A program made the position numbers and the translations under genes. This document shows positions 1 through 8,457 of a DNA stretch of 64,000 nt, in pieces (the first letter of the stretch is position 1; every line of letters starts with the position of its first letter). The notes below the pieces were generated by a model. It saw nothing but the letters and a program-made list of their open reading frames with translations, had not been told where the DNA came from and made no database searches. The stretch is taken from assembly GCF_009857835.1 (NCBI RefSeq), contig NZ_WWCL01000004.1:62001-126000 (forward strand). Reading direction: 5' to 3'. This stretch comes from Duganella fentianensis (GTDB taxonomy: Bacteria; Pseudomonadota; Gammaproteobacteria; Burkholderiales; Burkholderiaceae_D).

Positions 1-1629
1 AATCTGATCAACGCGCCCGGTGCTTCGCGCGATGTGGTGCACCAGCTGCGTCTGCGCGTGGTGCTGCCCATCCCCGAGCGGCCGCAGCCGAACGGCGTGC
101 ATCTGGCACCGCGCTATCTGCAGCTGATCCAGCTGGCACCCGAGCAGCTGGCGGCCGACGGCGAAACCATACGCAGTGCCTATTCCGACTACAAGGAACG
201 TTTCGTGGCGCGCGTGGGGCTGCGCAAGATGTACATCGTCACCCTGACGCTGACCCTGCTGCTGGCCGTGTTCGGCGCCATTGCCAGCGCCTTCCTGATC
301 GCCAGCGATCTGGCCCAGCCCCTGCTGCTGCTGGCCGAAGGTACGCGCGCCGTGGCCGAAGGCGACCTGTCGCCGCGCCCCATCATGACCACCTCCGACG
401 AACTCGGCACGCTGACCCAGTCGTTCAACATCATGACGCGCCAGCTGTTCGATGCCCGCACGGCGGTGGAACTGAACCGCACCGCGCTGCAGAACGCCAA
501 GGCCCACCTGGAATCCGTGCTCGCCAATATGTCGGCCGGGGTGATGGTGCTCGATCCCGAATTCCATCTGGTTAGCTGCAATGACTCGGTGGAGCGCATC
601 CTGCAGCAGTCCGGCTCGGCCATGCTGGGCCAGAAGCTGGACCAGATCGACGGCCTGCAGGAATTCGGCGGCGCCATCGTGGCCGCATTTGCTGCCCAGA
701 GCGCCCAGTCGGCCTCGGACCGCACGCTGCAGCGCCTGCACTGGCAGCGCCAGATCGAAGTGCCGCGCCGCACGGCCAGCCTGGATGATAACGACCAGAC
801 CCTGCTGGCACGGGGCTCGCGTCTGCCCATCGAAGGAGGCGAGAGCGGCTATCTGGTAGTGTTCGACGATATTTCCGATGTGATTTCGGCGCAGCGCTCG
901 ATCGCCTGGGGCGAAGTGGCGCGCCGTCTTGCGCACGAGATCAAGAATCCGCTGACGCCTATCCAGCTGTCGGCCGAGCGCATGCAGATGAAGCTCGATG
1001 GCAAGCTGGCGCCGGCCGATAATGAACTGCTCAACAAGGGCACGGCCACCATCGTCAATCAGGTGGCGGCCATGAAGCGTATGGTGGATGATTTCCGCGA
1101 TTACGCCAAAACCCCGCCCGCCCAGCTGGAACCGCTGGACCTGAATGCCCTGATCGAAGAGATATTGCACCTGTATCTGGCGGGCGAGGATGACGACATC
1201 ATCTACCCGCAGCTGGCGCCGGGCCTGCCGCGGGTGATGGGCGATGCTACGCAACTACGTCAAGTGATCCACAACCTGCTGCAGAATTCTCAGGACGCCA
1301 TGGCCGAACGCCCCGAGGGCGCGCCGCCGGCCCACATTGACGTGATCAGCGAAGCGATTCATTATCAGGGCGCGGATGGCAGCACCCGTACGGCCGTACG
1401 GCTGGCAATCAGCGATAATGGGCCCGGTTTTGCGCCGAAGATCCTGGCCCGGGCCTTCGAGCCCTATGTCACCTCCAAGGCCAAAGGCACGGGCCTGGGG
1501 CTGGCGATGGTGAAAAAGATCATCGAAGAACATGGTGGACGGATCGATATTCAGAACCATGTCGATAGAAGTGGTGCGTCGGTAGTGATTTTGCTGTTAA
1601 AGTTAGCGCCGACGACGCACAATACCTAA
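1..1629 (+). CDS. ntrY: NtrY-like sensor histidine kinase, 5' partial
   Basis: The reading frame is open from base 1, so the N-terminus lies outside the window. In order it shows the end of an extracytoplasmic region, a hydrophobic segment (codons near 230-310), a HAMP linker, a PAS-like region (near 500-880), and a HisKA domain with the phospho-acceptor His codon at 934-936 in the motif RRLAHEIKNPLTPIQLSAER. A HATPase_c domain follows, with N box NLLQNSQDAM and G boxes near 1420-1520 (GTGLGLAMVKKI). This order is that of NtrY-type nitrogen-related membrane kinases. The next gene is its probable response regulator, 99 bp downstream on the same strand. The family call is firm. The exact signal sensed is unknown. 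Confidence 0.9.
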   Translation, partial: NLINAPGASRDVVHQLRLRVVLPIPERPQPNGVHLAPRYLQLIQLAPEQLAADGETIRSAYSDYKERFVARVGLRKMYIVTLTLTLLLAVFGAIASAFLIASDLAQPLLLLAEGTRAVAEGDLSPRPIMTTSDELGTLTQSFNIMTRQLFDARTAVELNRTALQNAKAHLESVLANMSAGVMVLDPEFHLVSCNDSVERILQQSGSAMLGQKLDQIDGLQEFGGAIVAAFAAQSAQSASDRTLQRLHWQRQIEVPRRTASLDDNDQTLLARGSRLPIEGGESGYLVVFDDISDVISAQRSIAWGEVARRLAHEIKNPLTPIQLSAERMQMKLDGKLAPADNELLNKGTATIVNQVAAMKRMVDDFRDYAKTPPAQLEPLDLNALIEEILHLYLAGEDDDIIYPQLAPGLPRVMGDATQLRQVIHNLLQNSQDAMAERPEGAPPAHIDVISEAIHYQGADGSTRTAVRLAISDNGPGFAPKILARAFEPYVTSKAKGTGLGLAMVKKIIEEHGGRIDIQNHVDRSGASVVILLLKLAPTTHNT

Positions 1630-1728
1630 GTTAGTAGCGCAGTAAGTATCTAAGGTAGTACCTGAGTTGCACGGATTAGAAAAATCATTGCCGGCTACAA
1701 GCTGGCGAAATGAGGAAGGCAAGGGAAG

Positions 1729-2442
1729 ATGGCAAATATTCTGGTAGTGGACGATGAAATGGGTATCCGCGAGTTGCTCTCGGAGATACTGAGCGACGAA
1801 GGACATGCAATTACACTGGCGGAGAACGCCCAGCAGGCGCGCGAAGCCCGTGCCGCCGGGGCACCGGATCTGGTGCTGCTCGATATCTGGATGCCGGATA
1901 CGGACGGCGTCACGCTGCTCAAGGAATGGCAGCGCGATGGTCTGCTGACCATGCCGGTGATCATGATGTCGGGCCATGCCACCATCGATACGGCCGTGGA
2001 AGCGACGCGCATCGGCGCACTCAACTTCCTCGAGAAACCAATTGCTTTGCAGAAACTTCTGAAGGCTGTGCAGCAGGGCCTGACCCGTGCACAGGAAACC
2101 GTGCGCGCGCCAGCGCTGGCCACCCGCCCGGTAGTGGCCAGTCCGGTGGAAGAGAGCAGCGGTAGCGGCTTCGGCCAGGCCAGTCCGGCGGCGGCGATTG
2201 CCGTGCGCGGCGGTGCTACCATCGCCGGTGCCGACAACCACATGTTCAATCTGTCGTTCGATCTGCCGCTGCGCGAAGCCCGCGACGCTTTCGAGCGCAT
2301 GTATTTCGAGCACCATCTGGGCCGCGAAGGGGGCAGCATGACCCGGGTGGCGGAAAAGACGGGGCTGGAACGTACCCACTTGTACCGCAAGCTCAAGCAG
2401 CTGGGCGTGGAGCCCGGCAAGCTGGCCAAGAAAGGCGTGTAA
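1729..2442 (+). CDS. ntrX: Short NtrX-like response regulator (receiver + Fis-type HTH)
   Basis: A 237-aa response regulator that probably takes phosphate from the preceding NtrY-like kinase. The receiver covers about residues 1-120, with acidic pocket D8/D9, phospho-acceptor D52, S81 and K103. A linker rich in Ala, Ser and Gly follows. The C-terminus (about 180-235) is a Fis-type helix-turn-helix ending GLERTHLYRKLKQLG. The AAA+ sigma-54 activation domain found in classical NtrX (about 450 aa) is absent, so it can bind DNA but should not activate sigma-54 promoters by ATP hydrolysis. The start codon follows aaggcaaggga. The gene name is by position and similarity. Confidence 0.85.
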   Translation: MANILVVDDEMGIRELLSEILSDEGHAITLAENAQQAREARAAGAPDLVLLDIWMPDTDGVTLLKEWQRDGLLTMPVIMMSGHATIDTAVEATRIGALNFLEKPIALQKLLKAVQQGLTRAQETVRAPALATRPVVASPVEESSGSGFGQASPAAAIAVRGGATIAGADNHMFNLSFDLPLREARDAFERMYFEHHLGREGGSMTRVAEKTGLERTHLYRKLKQLGVEPGKLAKKGV

Positions 2443-2446
2443 GCCG

Positions 2447-2842
2447 GTGTCCGGCGCTGCAGCACGCGCGCCGGTACCCACCTGGCTCGCTACCGGCGCG
2501 GGGCGCGAAACGGCCATCGCCGCCCGCCTCGCCGCTGCATCCCCCGCTGGCGCGGCAGTTTCCAGTGTCATTATTCTCGAAGGCATGCCCAGCGGGCTAT
2601 CGCCGCTGGCCGATCTGGCCGATACCTCTCCTAGTGTGCAAGTGTTGCGTATTGCCCCCGGTTGCCTGCATTGCAGCGGCAATCTGGTTTTGCGGGTAAC
2701 ATTGAACCGTGTTCTGCGCCATCCGCCCGAACAGCTGTATATCGGGCTGGCCAGTGCCGAGCACCTCGAGCTGTTCCGTGACTTTTTACAGGCGGCCCCA
2801 TATGCCGCCTTGCTGGACCTGCAAGCTGATCTGGCTGCCTGA
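2447..2842 (+). CDS. Degenerate G3E (CobW-like) GTPase-like protein
   Basis: A 131-aa protein starting with GTG 4 bp after the ntrX stop, so probably co-transcribed. It looks like a shortened G3E/CobW-type P-loop protein. TGAGRETA (near residue 16) sits where a P-loop GAGKTT would be, but the invariant Lys is replaced. SVIILEGMPSGL resembles the Walker-B region. GCLHCSGNL (near 72) matches the metal-binding CxCC-type loop, with one Cys less. The second half of a CobW protein is missing. The similarity is by eye only. Function is unknown and GTP hydrolysis seems unlikely. Confidence 0.55.
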   Translation: MSGAAARAPVPTWLATGAGRETAIAARLAAASPAGAAVSSVIILEGMPSGLSPLADLADTSPSVQVLRIAPGCLHCSGNLVLRVTLNRVLRHPPEQLYIGLASAEHLELFRDFLQAAPYAALLDLQADLAA

Positions 2843-2863
2843 ACCCTGCTGCCGATCGGCCAG

Positions 2864-2935
2864 CCGCCGGAGCGCCGGCCGCCGGATCGCCGGATCGCCG
2901 GCCGCCGGACCGCCGGACCGCCGGACCGCCGGACT
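2864..2935. repeat. 8-bp tandem repeat (ccggaccg/ccggatcg)
   Basis: About nine imperfect copies of an octamer with consensus ccgga[tc]cg lie just past the stop of the 2447 gene. The last three copies are identical. The tract separates that gene from the DUF3567 gene. No coding role is apparent. Confidence 0.8.
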
Positions 2936-3015
2936 TGTAATTGGGCGTCTCCAGCCCCATTTCGGTGGGGAAGACGCAACCGACCAGTGTTACGTCCCTA
3001 GTGAAAGGAAGCAGC

Positions 3016-3273
3016 ATGAACCTCATCTACAACAGCGAACAGTTCAGCGTCCTCGAGTTTGGCGTCGACCGCAGCCATGAAGCTTTGCGCTTCGGCGGCT
3101 ATGAAATTGTCGACAAGGGGGGCAAGCGCGAAATTTTCATCAACGGCATACTGGCGCAGAATTTCCGCCGCGAGGTCAGCGAACTGATCGCGAGCGAACC
3201 GACGATGGCCGAGATCGACGAATTCCTCGGCAGCTATAACGAAGTCATGAGCTATCCCGCTACGTTGCACTGA
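3016..3273 (+). CDS. DUF3567 family protein
   Basis: An 85-aa protein with the conserved pattern of the Burkholderiales DUF3567 family: N-terminal MNLIYNSEQFSVLEF, central GGYEIVDKGGKREIFINGIL, and C-terminal EIDEFLGSYN. The start was placed at the ATG with ribosome site aaggaag about 5 bp upstream; an in-frame start 75 bp earlier would translate intergenic sequence. No signal peptide or membrane segment is present. Function is unknown. A terminator follows at 3294. Confidence 0.85.
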   Translation: MNLIYNSEQFSVLEFGVDRSHEALRFGGYEIVDKGGKREIFINGILAQNFRREVSELIASEPTMAEIDEFLGSYNEVMSYPATLH

Positions 3274-3293
3274 AAGCCGCGGCATGGCCAGGC

Positions 3294-3331
3294 ACCGGTG
3301 CCGGCGCGCTCTGCGCCCGCACCGGTTTTTT
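3294..3331 (+). terminator. Rho-independent terminator after DUF3567 gene
   Basis: Arms accggtgc (3294-3301) and gcaccggt (3319-3326) enclose a GC-rich inner stem and are followed by a run of T residues (to about 3331). Confidence 0.8.
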
Positions 3332-3374
3332 ATTGCGTCCGTAAATTCGCTGTTTTGCCCGTACTGCCAGTGGG

Positions 3375-3380
3375 TATAAT
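3375..3380 (+). promoter_or_regulatory. -10 element for the glutamine amidotransferase gene
   Basis: A perfect TATAAT lies only 6 bp before the ATG at 3387. The predicted transcription start would fall on or within a base or two of the start codon. No good -35 box is seen (ttgccc at 3355, short spacer) and no ribosome site precedes the ATG. Confidence 0.6.
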
Positions 3381-3386
3381 CGGGTG

Positions 3387-4160
3387 ATGTGCCAATTACT
3401 CGCGATGAACTGCAATGTGCCGACCGACATTGTGTTCAGCTTTACCGGCTTTGCCATGCGTGGCGGCCAGACCGATACCCACCACGATGGCTGGGGCATC
3501 GCCTTTTTCGAAGGCGCCGGCGTGCGTCATTTCGTCGATCACCAGGCGGCCGTGAATTCGCCTATCGCCGAGCTGATCAAGCGTTATCCCATCAAGTCCA
3601 AAAATGTGATTGCCCACATCCGCAAGGCCACGCAAGGCCAGGTGGCGCTGGAGAACTGCCATCCCTTTGTGCGCGAACTGTGGGGTCAGTACTGGGTGTT
3701 TGCCCACAATGGCGACCTGAAAGCTTTTGCGCCCGTGCTGGACGGGCCTTACCGTCCCGTCGGCAGTACCGATAGCGAGCTGGCGTTCTGCTACATCATG
3801 CAGCAACTGCGCAACCGCTTTGGCACGGAGCGTCCGGCCCGGGCGGCACTGCGCGCGGCGCTGGCCGAGCTGACGCAGGAAATCGCGGCGTACGGCACCT
3901 TCAATATGCTGCTGTCCTCGGGCGCCGAGCTGTTTGCCCACTGTTCCACCCATCTGGTGTATCTGGTCCGTCAGTTTCCGTTTGACACGGCGCACTTGTC
4001 GGATGAAGATGTGCAGGTGGATTTCTCGCAGGTGACCACCCCCGATGACAGGGTGGCCATCATCGTGACGCAACCTCTGACGAGCAATGAACAATGGACG
4101 GCGTTTCAGCCCGGTGAGTTGAAAGTGTTCGTGGACGGCATGCCGGAAGCGCAACTGTGA
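3387..4160 (+). CDS. Class II glutamine amidotransferase (YafJ-like)
   Basis: A 257-aa single-domain Ntn-type glutaminase. Translation must begin at the ATG at 3387 and not the GTG one codon earlier, because the catalytic nucleophile is the N-terminal Cys exposed after Met removal (MCQLLAMNC). Other family features are HHDGWGIAFF (about 33-42), the HIRKATQG loop (Arg/Gly substrate contact) near 80-90, and HNGDL near 110. No synthase domain is attached, so the acceptor of the released ammonia is unknown; YafJ/YerC-type proteins are similarly free-standing. A possible leaderless mRNA is noted in the findings. Confidence 0.9.
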   Translation: MCQLLAMNCNVPTDIVFSFTGFAMRGGQTDTHHDGWGIAFFEGAGVRHFVDHQAAVNSPIAELIKRYPIKSKNVIAHIRKATQGQVALENCHPFVRELWGQYWVFAHNGDLKAFAPVLDGPYRPVGSTDSELAFCYIMQQLRNRFGTERPARAALRAALAELTQEIAAYGTFNMLLSSGAELFAHCSTHLVYLVRQFPFDTAHLSDEDVQVDFSQVTTPDDRVAIIVTQPLTSNEQWTAFQPGELKVFVDGMPEAQL

Positions 4161-4245
4161 TGCAAATATTTCAAGACATGGTTGCGGTTTGATGTCAAAA
4201 TAATAGCATGGCGCATTGTCGCCGCTTTTTGTACTGGCAAACGCA

Positions 4246-5526
4246 ATGATCGAACTATCTCCCCGTGGCCCCGAAGCCGACCATCTACGCGTGCGCGAGT
4301 TCTATCTGGGACGGCAGCCTATACTGGACCGTAACCAGTCGCTGTTTGCCTACGAATTGTTATTCCGTAATGCGCCGGTCGGTCCGGCCCGCATCAGCAA
4401 CGAGCTGACGGCTACGGCCGCCGTCATCGCCCACGCTTCCCAGCTGGGCATGGAGCGCACGGTGGGCGATGCGCTGGGCTTCGTCAATGTCGATGCCGAC
4501 GTCCTCATGACGGATATTTTCTCCTTCCTGCCGCGCGAACGGCTGGTACTGGAAGTGAGCGAACAGACGCCTGTCACGCCGGCGCTGATCAGCCGCATGG
4601 CCGAACTGCATGCCCAGGGGTTCCGCTTTGCGCTTGACGACGTGCAGGGTACGGCCCCCGGCCTGCACCGTCTGCTGCCGCTGGTGGACTACGTCAAGCT
4701 CGATGTGCAGAAGGTGGATCTGTCCAGCCTGATGAAGCTGGCGCCGCGTTTCCGCGAAAGCCGCAAGACCCTGATCGCGGAGAAAGTGGAAAGCCGCGAA
4801 GAATTCAAGAACTGCCTGGATCTGGGCTTCGATTATTTCCAGGGCTATTACTTTGCCAAGCCCGTCATCATGAGCGGCAAGAAGCTGTCGCCGTCGCAGC
4901 TGGCCGTGATGGAGCTGATGACGCTGGTCACTTCCGAAGCCGACAATATGGAAGTCGAGCGCGCCATCAAGCGTGATGTGTCGCTGGCGCTGAATCTGCT
5001 GCGGCTGGTGAATACGCCGGCCGTGGGCTTGCGCCACCGCGTCGATTCGCTCAGTCAGGCCGTGATGATCCTGGGCCGGCGCCAGCTGCAGCGCTGGCTG
5101 CAGATCATGCTGTATGCCGAACCCAGCAAACGGGGCCATAGCATGACCCCGCTGCTAATGCTGGCCACTACCCGTGGCCGCTTGCTGGAACTGCTGGCCG
5201 GCAAGCTGCGGCCCGCCCATCGCCAGTCCTCGGAAATTGCTTTCACCGTCGGCATCATGTCGCTGATGGATACGCTGTTCGGCCTGCCCATGGCTGACAT
5301 CCTGGCGCAGATACCCGTCAGCGCCGAAGTCACCCGCGCGCTACTGGAGCGCGAAGGCTTCTTCGGCGACCTGCTCAAACTGGCCGAATGCATAGAACGC
5401 ATCGAAGACCTGGACCACCTGATTCTGCCCACGCTGCGCGAACTGGCCGTCTCGACGGACGATCTGCTGGAGCTGGAAATGGCCGCCTTCGAGTGGAGCG
5501 ACAACGTGGTGCGCTACGCCCTCTGA
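4246..5526 (+). CDS. EAL-like/HDOD domain signalling protein
   Basis: A 426-aa protein of the YuxH type: an N-terminal EAL-related domain (about 15-210) followed by an HDOD domain (about 210-405). The EAL signature is eroded. The first motif reads YELLFR instead of EAL/EVL-LR, and the DDFGTG catalytic loop reads DDVQGTAPGL, so it is unlikely to hydrolyse cyclic di-GMP. The HDOD part (LALNLLRLVN, SLSQAVMILGRRQLQRWLQI) is well preserved. A scaffold or signalling role is likely. ATG at 4246 was preferred to an in-frame TTG at 4216. Neither has a strong ribosome site. Confidence 0.85.
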   Translation: MIELSPRGPEADHLRVREFYLGRQPILDRNQSLFAYELLFRNAPVGPARISNELTATAAVIAHASQLGMERTVGDALGFVNVDADVLMTDIFSFLPRERLVLEVSEQTPVTPALISRMAELHAQGFRFALDDVQGTAPGLHRLLPLVDYVKLDVQKVDLSSLMKLAPRFRESRKTLIAEKVESREEFKNCLDLGFDYFQGYYFAKPVIMSGKKLSPSQLAVMELMTLVTSEADNMEVERAIKRDVSLALNLLRLVNTPAVGLRHRVDSLSQAVMILGRRQLQRWLQIMLYAEPSKRGHSMTPLLMLATTRGRLLELLAGKLRPAHRQSSEIAFTVGIMSLMDTLFGLPMADILAQIPVSAEVTRALLEREGFFGDLLKLAECIERIEDLDHLILPTLRELAVSTDDLLELEMAAFEWSDNVVRYAL

Positions 5527-5542
5527 TGCGGCGCTGAACCCT

Positions 5543-5932
5543 TCAGGTTGCGTGCCCTGCGCCGGGCCAGTGCTTGTGCAGTTCCGGATCGGTGCGCATT
5601 TCCCACAGGGCCAGTACCACCACGGCTATGCCGACCAGCAGCGAATTCCACATCAGCTCGCGGTTGTCGGCAATTTTCATCAGCCACGGCGACAGTGCTA
5701 CCCACAATCCCACTAGCAGGTTGAGCAACACTGCCCAGAAATAGGTTTTGTACAGGTCAAACGCGGCCAGGATCGCCATCACGGCGCCCGATATCATGGC
5801 AGTCCCCGCCTGTATCGACGGGATGGGATAGGAAAATACCCACGGTGACACAAAGAACCACAAGCCCAGCAGCAGGATCAGCTGATCCTGCCAGCGCTTG
5901 AGGGATGGATGGTTTTCCGGATGAGTTGCCAT
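5543..5932 (-). CDS. SPW repeat membrane protein
   Basis: A 129-aa small inner-membrane protein with four hydrophobic segments and two copies of the SPW signature, LWFFVSPWVF and LWVALSPWLM, each at the end of a membrane helix pair. The ATG at 5932 has an ideal ribosome site (aaggaggt, 5 bp spacing); the upstream in-frame ATG at 5968 does not. The gene points away from the ABC transporter genes and converges on the EAL-HDOD gene. The family is widespread and its function is unknown. Confidence 0.88.
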   Translation of the reverse strand: MATHPENHPSLKRWQDQLILLLGLWFFVSPWVFSYPIPSIQAGTAMISGAVMAILAAFDLYKTYFWAVLLNLLVGLWVALSPWLMKIADNRELMWNSLLVGIAVVVLALWEMRTDPELHKHWPGAGHAT

Positions 5933-6093
5933 ATACACCTCCTTGTTTGCGCCGCCGGTTGGCGACATTCCCGTTTAGGCTCCTTGTTGCGCAAAAAGTT
6001 CATATTTTTGTATTTCCTCTCGGCCATCTTGCCTAATAAGCATGCTGTCGCTATGCTGGCCGCTTATCGAAAATACAAGCGACGGGATGGCTT

Positions 6094-7035
6094 ATGGCAG
6101 CGGTTCTACTCAGCGTCAATCAGCTCAGCAAATCCTACGGTGCCCGCAAGGCCGTGGATGGTGTGAGCTTTCAGGTACAGCAGGGCCAGACAGTGGGCCT
6201 GATCGGCCCCAACGGTGCCGGCAAGTCGACCACGGTCAGCATGATCTGCGGCCTGCTGCGCAGCGATAGCGGTAGCGTCCTGCTCAACGGCGCGCCCGTG
6301 ACGCAGGGCGCCAGCGCGGCCAAACGGCTGATCGGCTATGTGCCGCAGGATCTGGCCCTGTACGACGATCTGTCCTCGCTGGAAAACCTCAAGCTGTTCG
6401 GCGCCCTGTACGGCCTCAAGGGCGCGCAGCTGAAGCAGCGCTGCGAACAGGTACTGGCGCTGGTCAACCTGAGCGACCGTGCCGGCGATAATCCTTCGAC
6501 TTTTTCGGGCGGCATGAAACGGCGCCTGAATATTGCGGCCGCCCTGCTGCATGAGCCACAGTTGCTGATCCTCGACGAACCCACCGTGGGGGTCGATCCG
6601 CAAAGCCGCAATGCCATCTTCGATACGCTGGAAGCCCTGCAGGCGCAAGGCTGCGCGCTGATCTATACCAGCCACTACATGGAAGAAGTGGAACGGCTGG
6701 CCGACCATCTGGTCATCATCGACCACGGCAAGGTGCTGGCCGATGAAACGCCGGCCGCCCTGTACCAGCGCTTGCCGGCACAGGCGGCGCTACAGGTGGA
6801 ACTGGCCACTGCGGCCGGTGCCGAACTGGTGGCAGCGCTGTCCGCCCTGGACGGCGTGCGCAGCGTGCAGGCCAGCGGCCAGCAACTGAGCATCGCGCTG
6901 GCCGATGCGGCGCAGGCGGCCCCTGTGCTGGTCTGGCTGGCCGGGCAGGGCCTGACTTTGCTGCATTTCGCCACGGCGAAAACTTCGCTGGAAAACATCT
7001 TCCTCAACCTCACTGGCCGTTCGCTGCGCGACTGA
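6094..7035 (+). CDS. ABC transporter ATP-binding protein
   Basis: A 313-aa nucleotide-binding subunit of an ABC-2 type exporter. Walker A is GPNGAGKST (38-46), the signature is FSGGMKRRL (about 138), Walker B is LLILDEPTVGVD, and the switch His lies in YTSHYMEE. The C-terminal region of about 90 aa matches the DrrA/CcmA-type extension. It lies 5 bp upstream of its permease and forms a two-gene operon with it. The substrate cannot be deduced. Family members export drugs, lipids or polysaccharides. Confidence 0.92.
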   Translation: MAAVLLSVNQLSKSYGARKAVDGVSFQVQQGQTVGLIGPNGAGKSTTVSMICGLLRSDSGSVLLNGAPVTQGASAAKRLIGYVPQDLALYDDLSSLENLKLFGALYGLKGAQLKQRCEQVLALVNLSDRAGDNPSTFSGGMKRRLNIAAALLHEPQLLILDEPTVGVDPQSRNAIFDTLEALQAQGCALIYTSHYMEEVERLADHLVIIDHGKVLADETPAALYQRLPAQAALQVELATAAGAELVAALSALDGVRSVQASGQQLSIALADAAQAAPVLVWLAGQGLTLLHFATAKTSLENIFLNLTGRSLRD

Positions 7036-7040
7036 TCACC

Positions 7041-8351
7041 ATGACTGCTCTGATAGCTTTGATCCGCAAGGACTTGCAACTGTATCTGCGCGATAAGCGC
7101 GCCCTGATGATGCATCTGCTGATGCCGGTGGTACTGGCCGCCTTCTTCGGCTCGCTGTTTGGCGGCGGGCCGGAAGCCAGTACCAGCAAGGTGGAAGTGG
7201 GGCTGGTAGTGCTCGACCAGTCGGAAGTGGGCAAGCAGATCGCGGCCGGCCTGCAGGCCGATAGCGCGCTCAAGGTCAGCCTGCTCGATGAAGCGGCGGC
7301 GCAGGCGCAGGTGCGCAAAGGCAAGCTGCCGGTGGCGGTGGTGATCCCGGCCGGCTTTGGCCAGAGTGCAGCCGATGCCCTGTTCAGCGGCATCGACAAG
7401 CCCAGCCTGACGGTGTATTACGACCCTTCGCAATCGACCATGCTGGCCATGGTGAAAGGTTTGCTGACCCAGCAGGTGATGCAGGCCAGCAGCGCCGCAG
7501 CGTTCAGCTTCAAGGATAGCAGCGTCACCAGCAAACAGCTGGCGCAGGTGGCCAGCAGCGATCTGGCGGCCGACGACAAGGCCCAGCTGAGCGACTTCCT
7601 CGGCAGCCTGAAAAAATATCAGGACCAGCGTGCCGCCACTGCGCAGAAGCAGCAGGCGGAAGGCAAGGCGGACGCGCAGGCCGACAAAAAACCGGCCGGC
7701 ATGAGCGTGCCGTTCAGCACCAGGGATGAAGCGCTGAGCAGCGGCCCACGCTACAACGGCTATGCCCACTCGTTTGCCGGCATGGGTGTGCAGTTCATCC
7801 TGTTCATGGGCATCGATATGGGCATCAGCATCCTGCTGGCACGCCGCTCCGGCATCTGGAACCGCCTGATGGCGGCGCCCGTGACGCTGACCACCGTGCT
7901 GCTGGGACGTGGCCTGTCCGGCGCGCTGATAGCGCTGGGCCTGATGTGCGCACTGTTCGCCTGCGCCATGCTGATCTTCAAGGTCACTATCAGTACGCTG
8001 GCCGGTTTCCTGATCCTGGCCATCAGTTTCGCGCTGATGACGGCTGCCTTCGGCCTGCTGATTGCGGCCTTCGGCAAAACCCCGGAAGCGGCGCGCGGCA
8101 TGGCCGTGTTCGCCACCATGATCATGGTGATGCTGGGCGGCGCCTGGGTGCCATCTTTCATCTTCCCCGAGTGGATGCAGCAGGTCACGCTGGCCATCCC
8201 GACCCGCTGGGCAGTGGATGGCTTCGATGCCGTCACCTGGCGCGGCCTGGGGCTGGATGCCGTGCTGCCGCCGGTGGCCGTGCTGCTGGGCTTTGCGCTG
8301 GTGTTTGCCGTGCTGGCAATCGGGAAGTTCCGCCGCGAAGCGCAGCAATAG
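7041..8351 (+). CDS. ABC-2 type transporter permease
   Basis: A 436-aa membrane subunit partnered with the ATPase just upstream. It has one N-terminal membrane helix (PVVLAAFFGSLFGGG) and a large extracytoplasmic loop of roughly 180 residues with a Lys/Gln/Ala-rich stretch near 205-225. Five to six membrane segments follow in the C-terminal half (from about 245). This one-plus-five layout is typical of ABC2_membrane_3 (YhgE/YbhR-type) exporters. The last helix ends in a basic tail (GKFRREAQQ). Confidence 0.9.
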   Translation: MTALIALIRKDLQLYLRDKRALMMHLLMPVVLAAFFGSLFGGGPEASTSKVEVGLVVLDQSEVGKQIAAGLQADSALKVSLLDEAAAQAQVRKGKLPVAVVIPAGFGQSAADALFSGIDKPSLTVYYDPSQSTMLAMVKGLLTQQVMQASSAAAFSFKDSSVTSKQLAQVASSDLAADDKAQLSDFLGSLKKYQDQRAATAQKQQAEGKADAQADKKPAGMSVPFSTRDEALSSGPRYNGYAHSFAGMGVQFILFMGIDMGISILLARRSGIWNRLMAAPVTLTTVLLGRGLSGALIALGLMCALFACAMLIFKVTISTLAGFLILAISFALMTAAFGLLIAAFGKTPEAARGMAVFATMIMVMLGGAWVPSFIFPEWMQQVTLAIPTRWAVDGFDAVTWRGLGLDAVLPPVAVLLGFALVFAVLAIGKFRREAQQ

Positions 8352-8457
8352 AGCTGCCGTCTGGCCACCCGTAACAGGAGGGAAGTTGAGCTGTCGGGCT
8401 AAAGTTTCTCTGAATCAACCCGATACTTAATGAAACATTCTGTTACGTGAGTTAACG

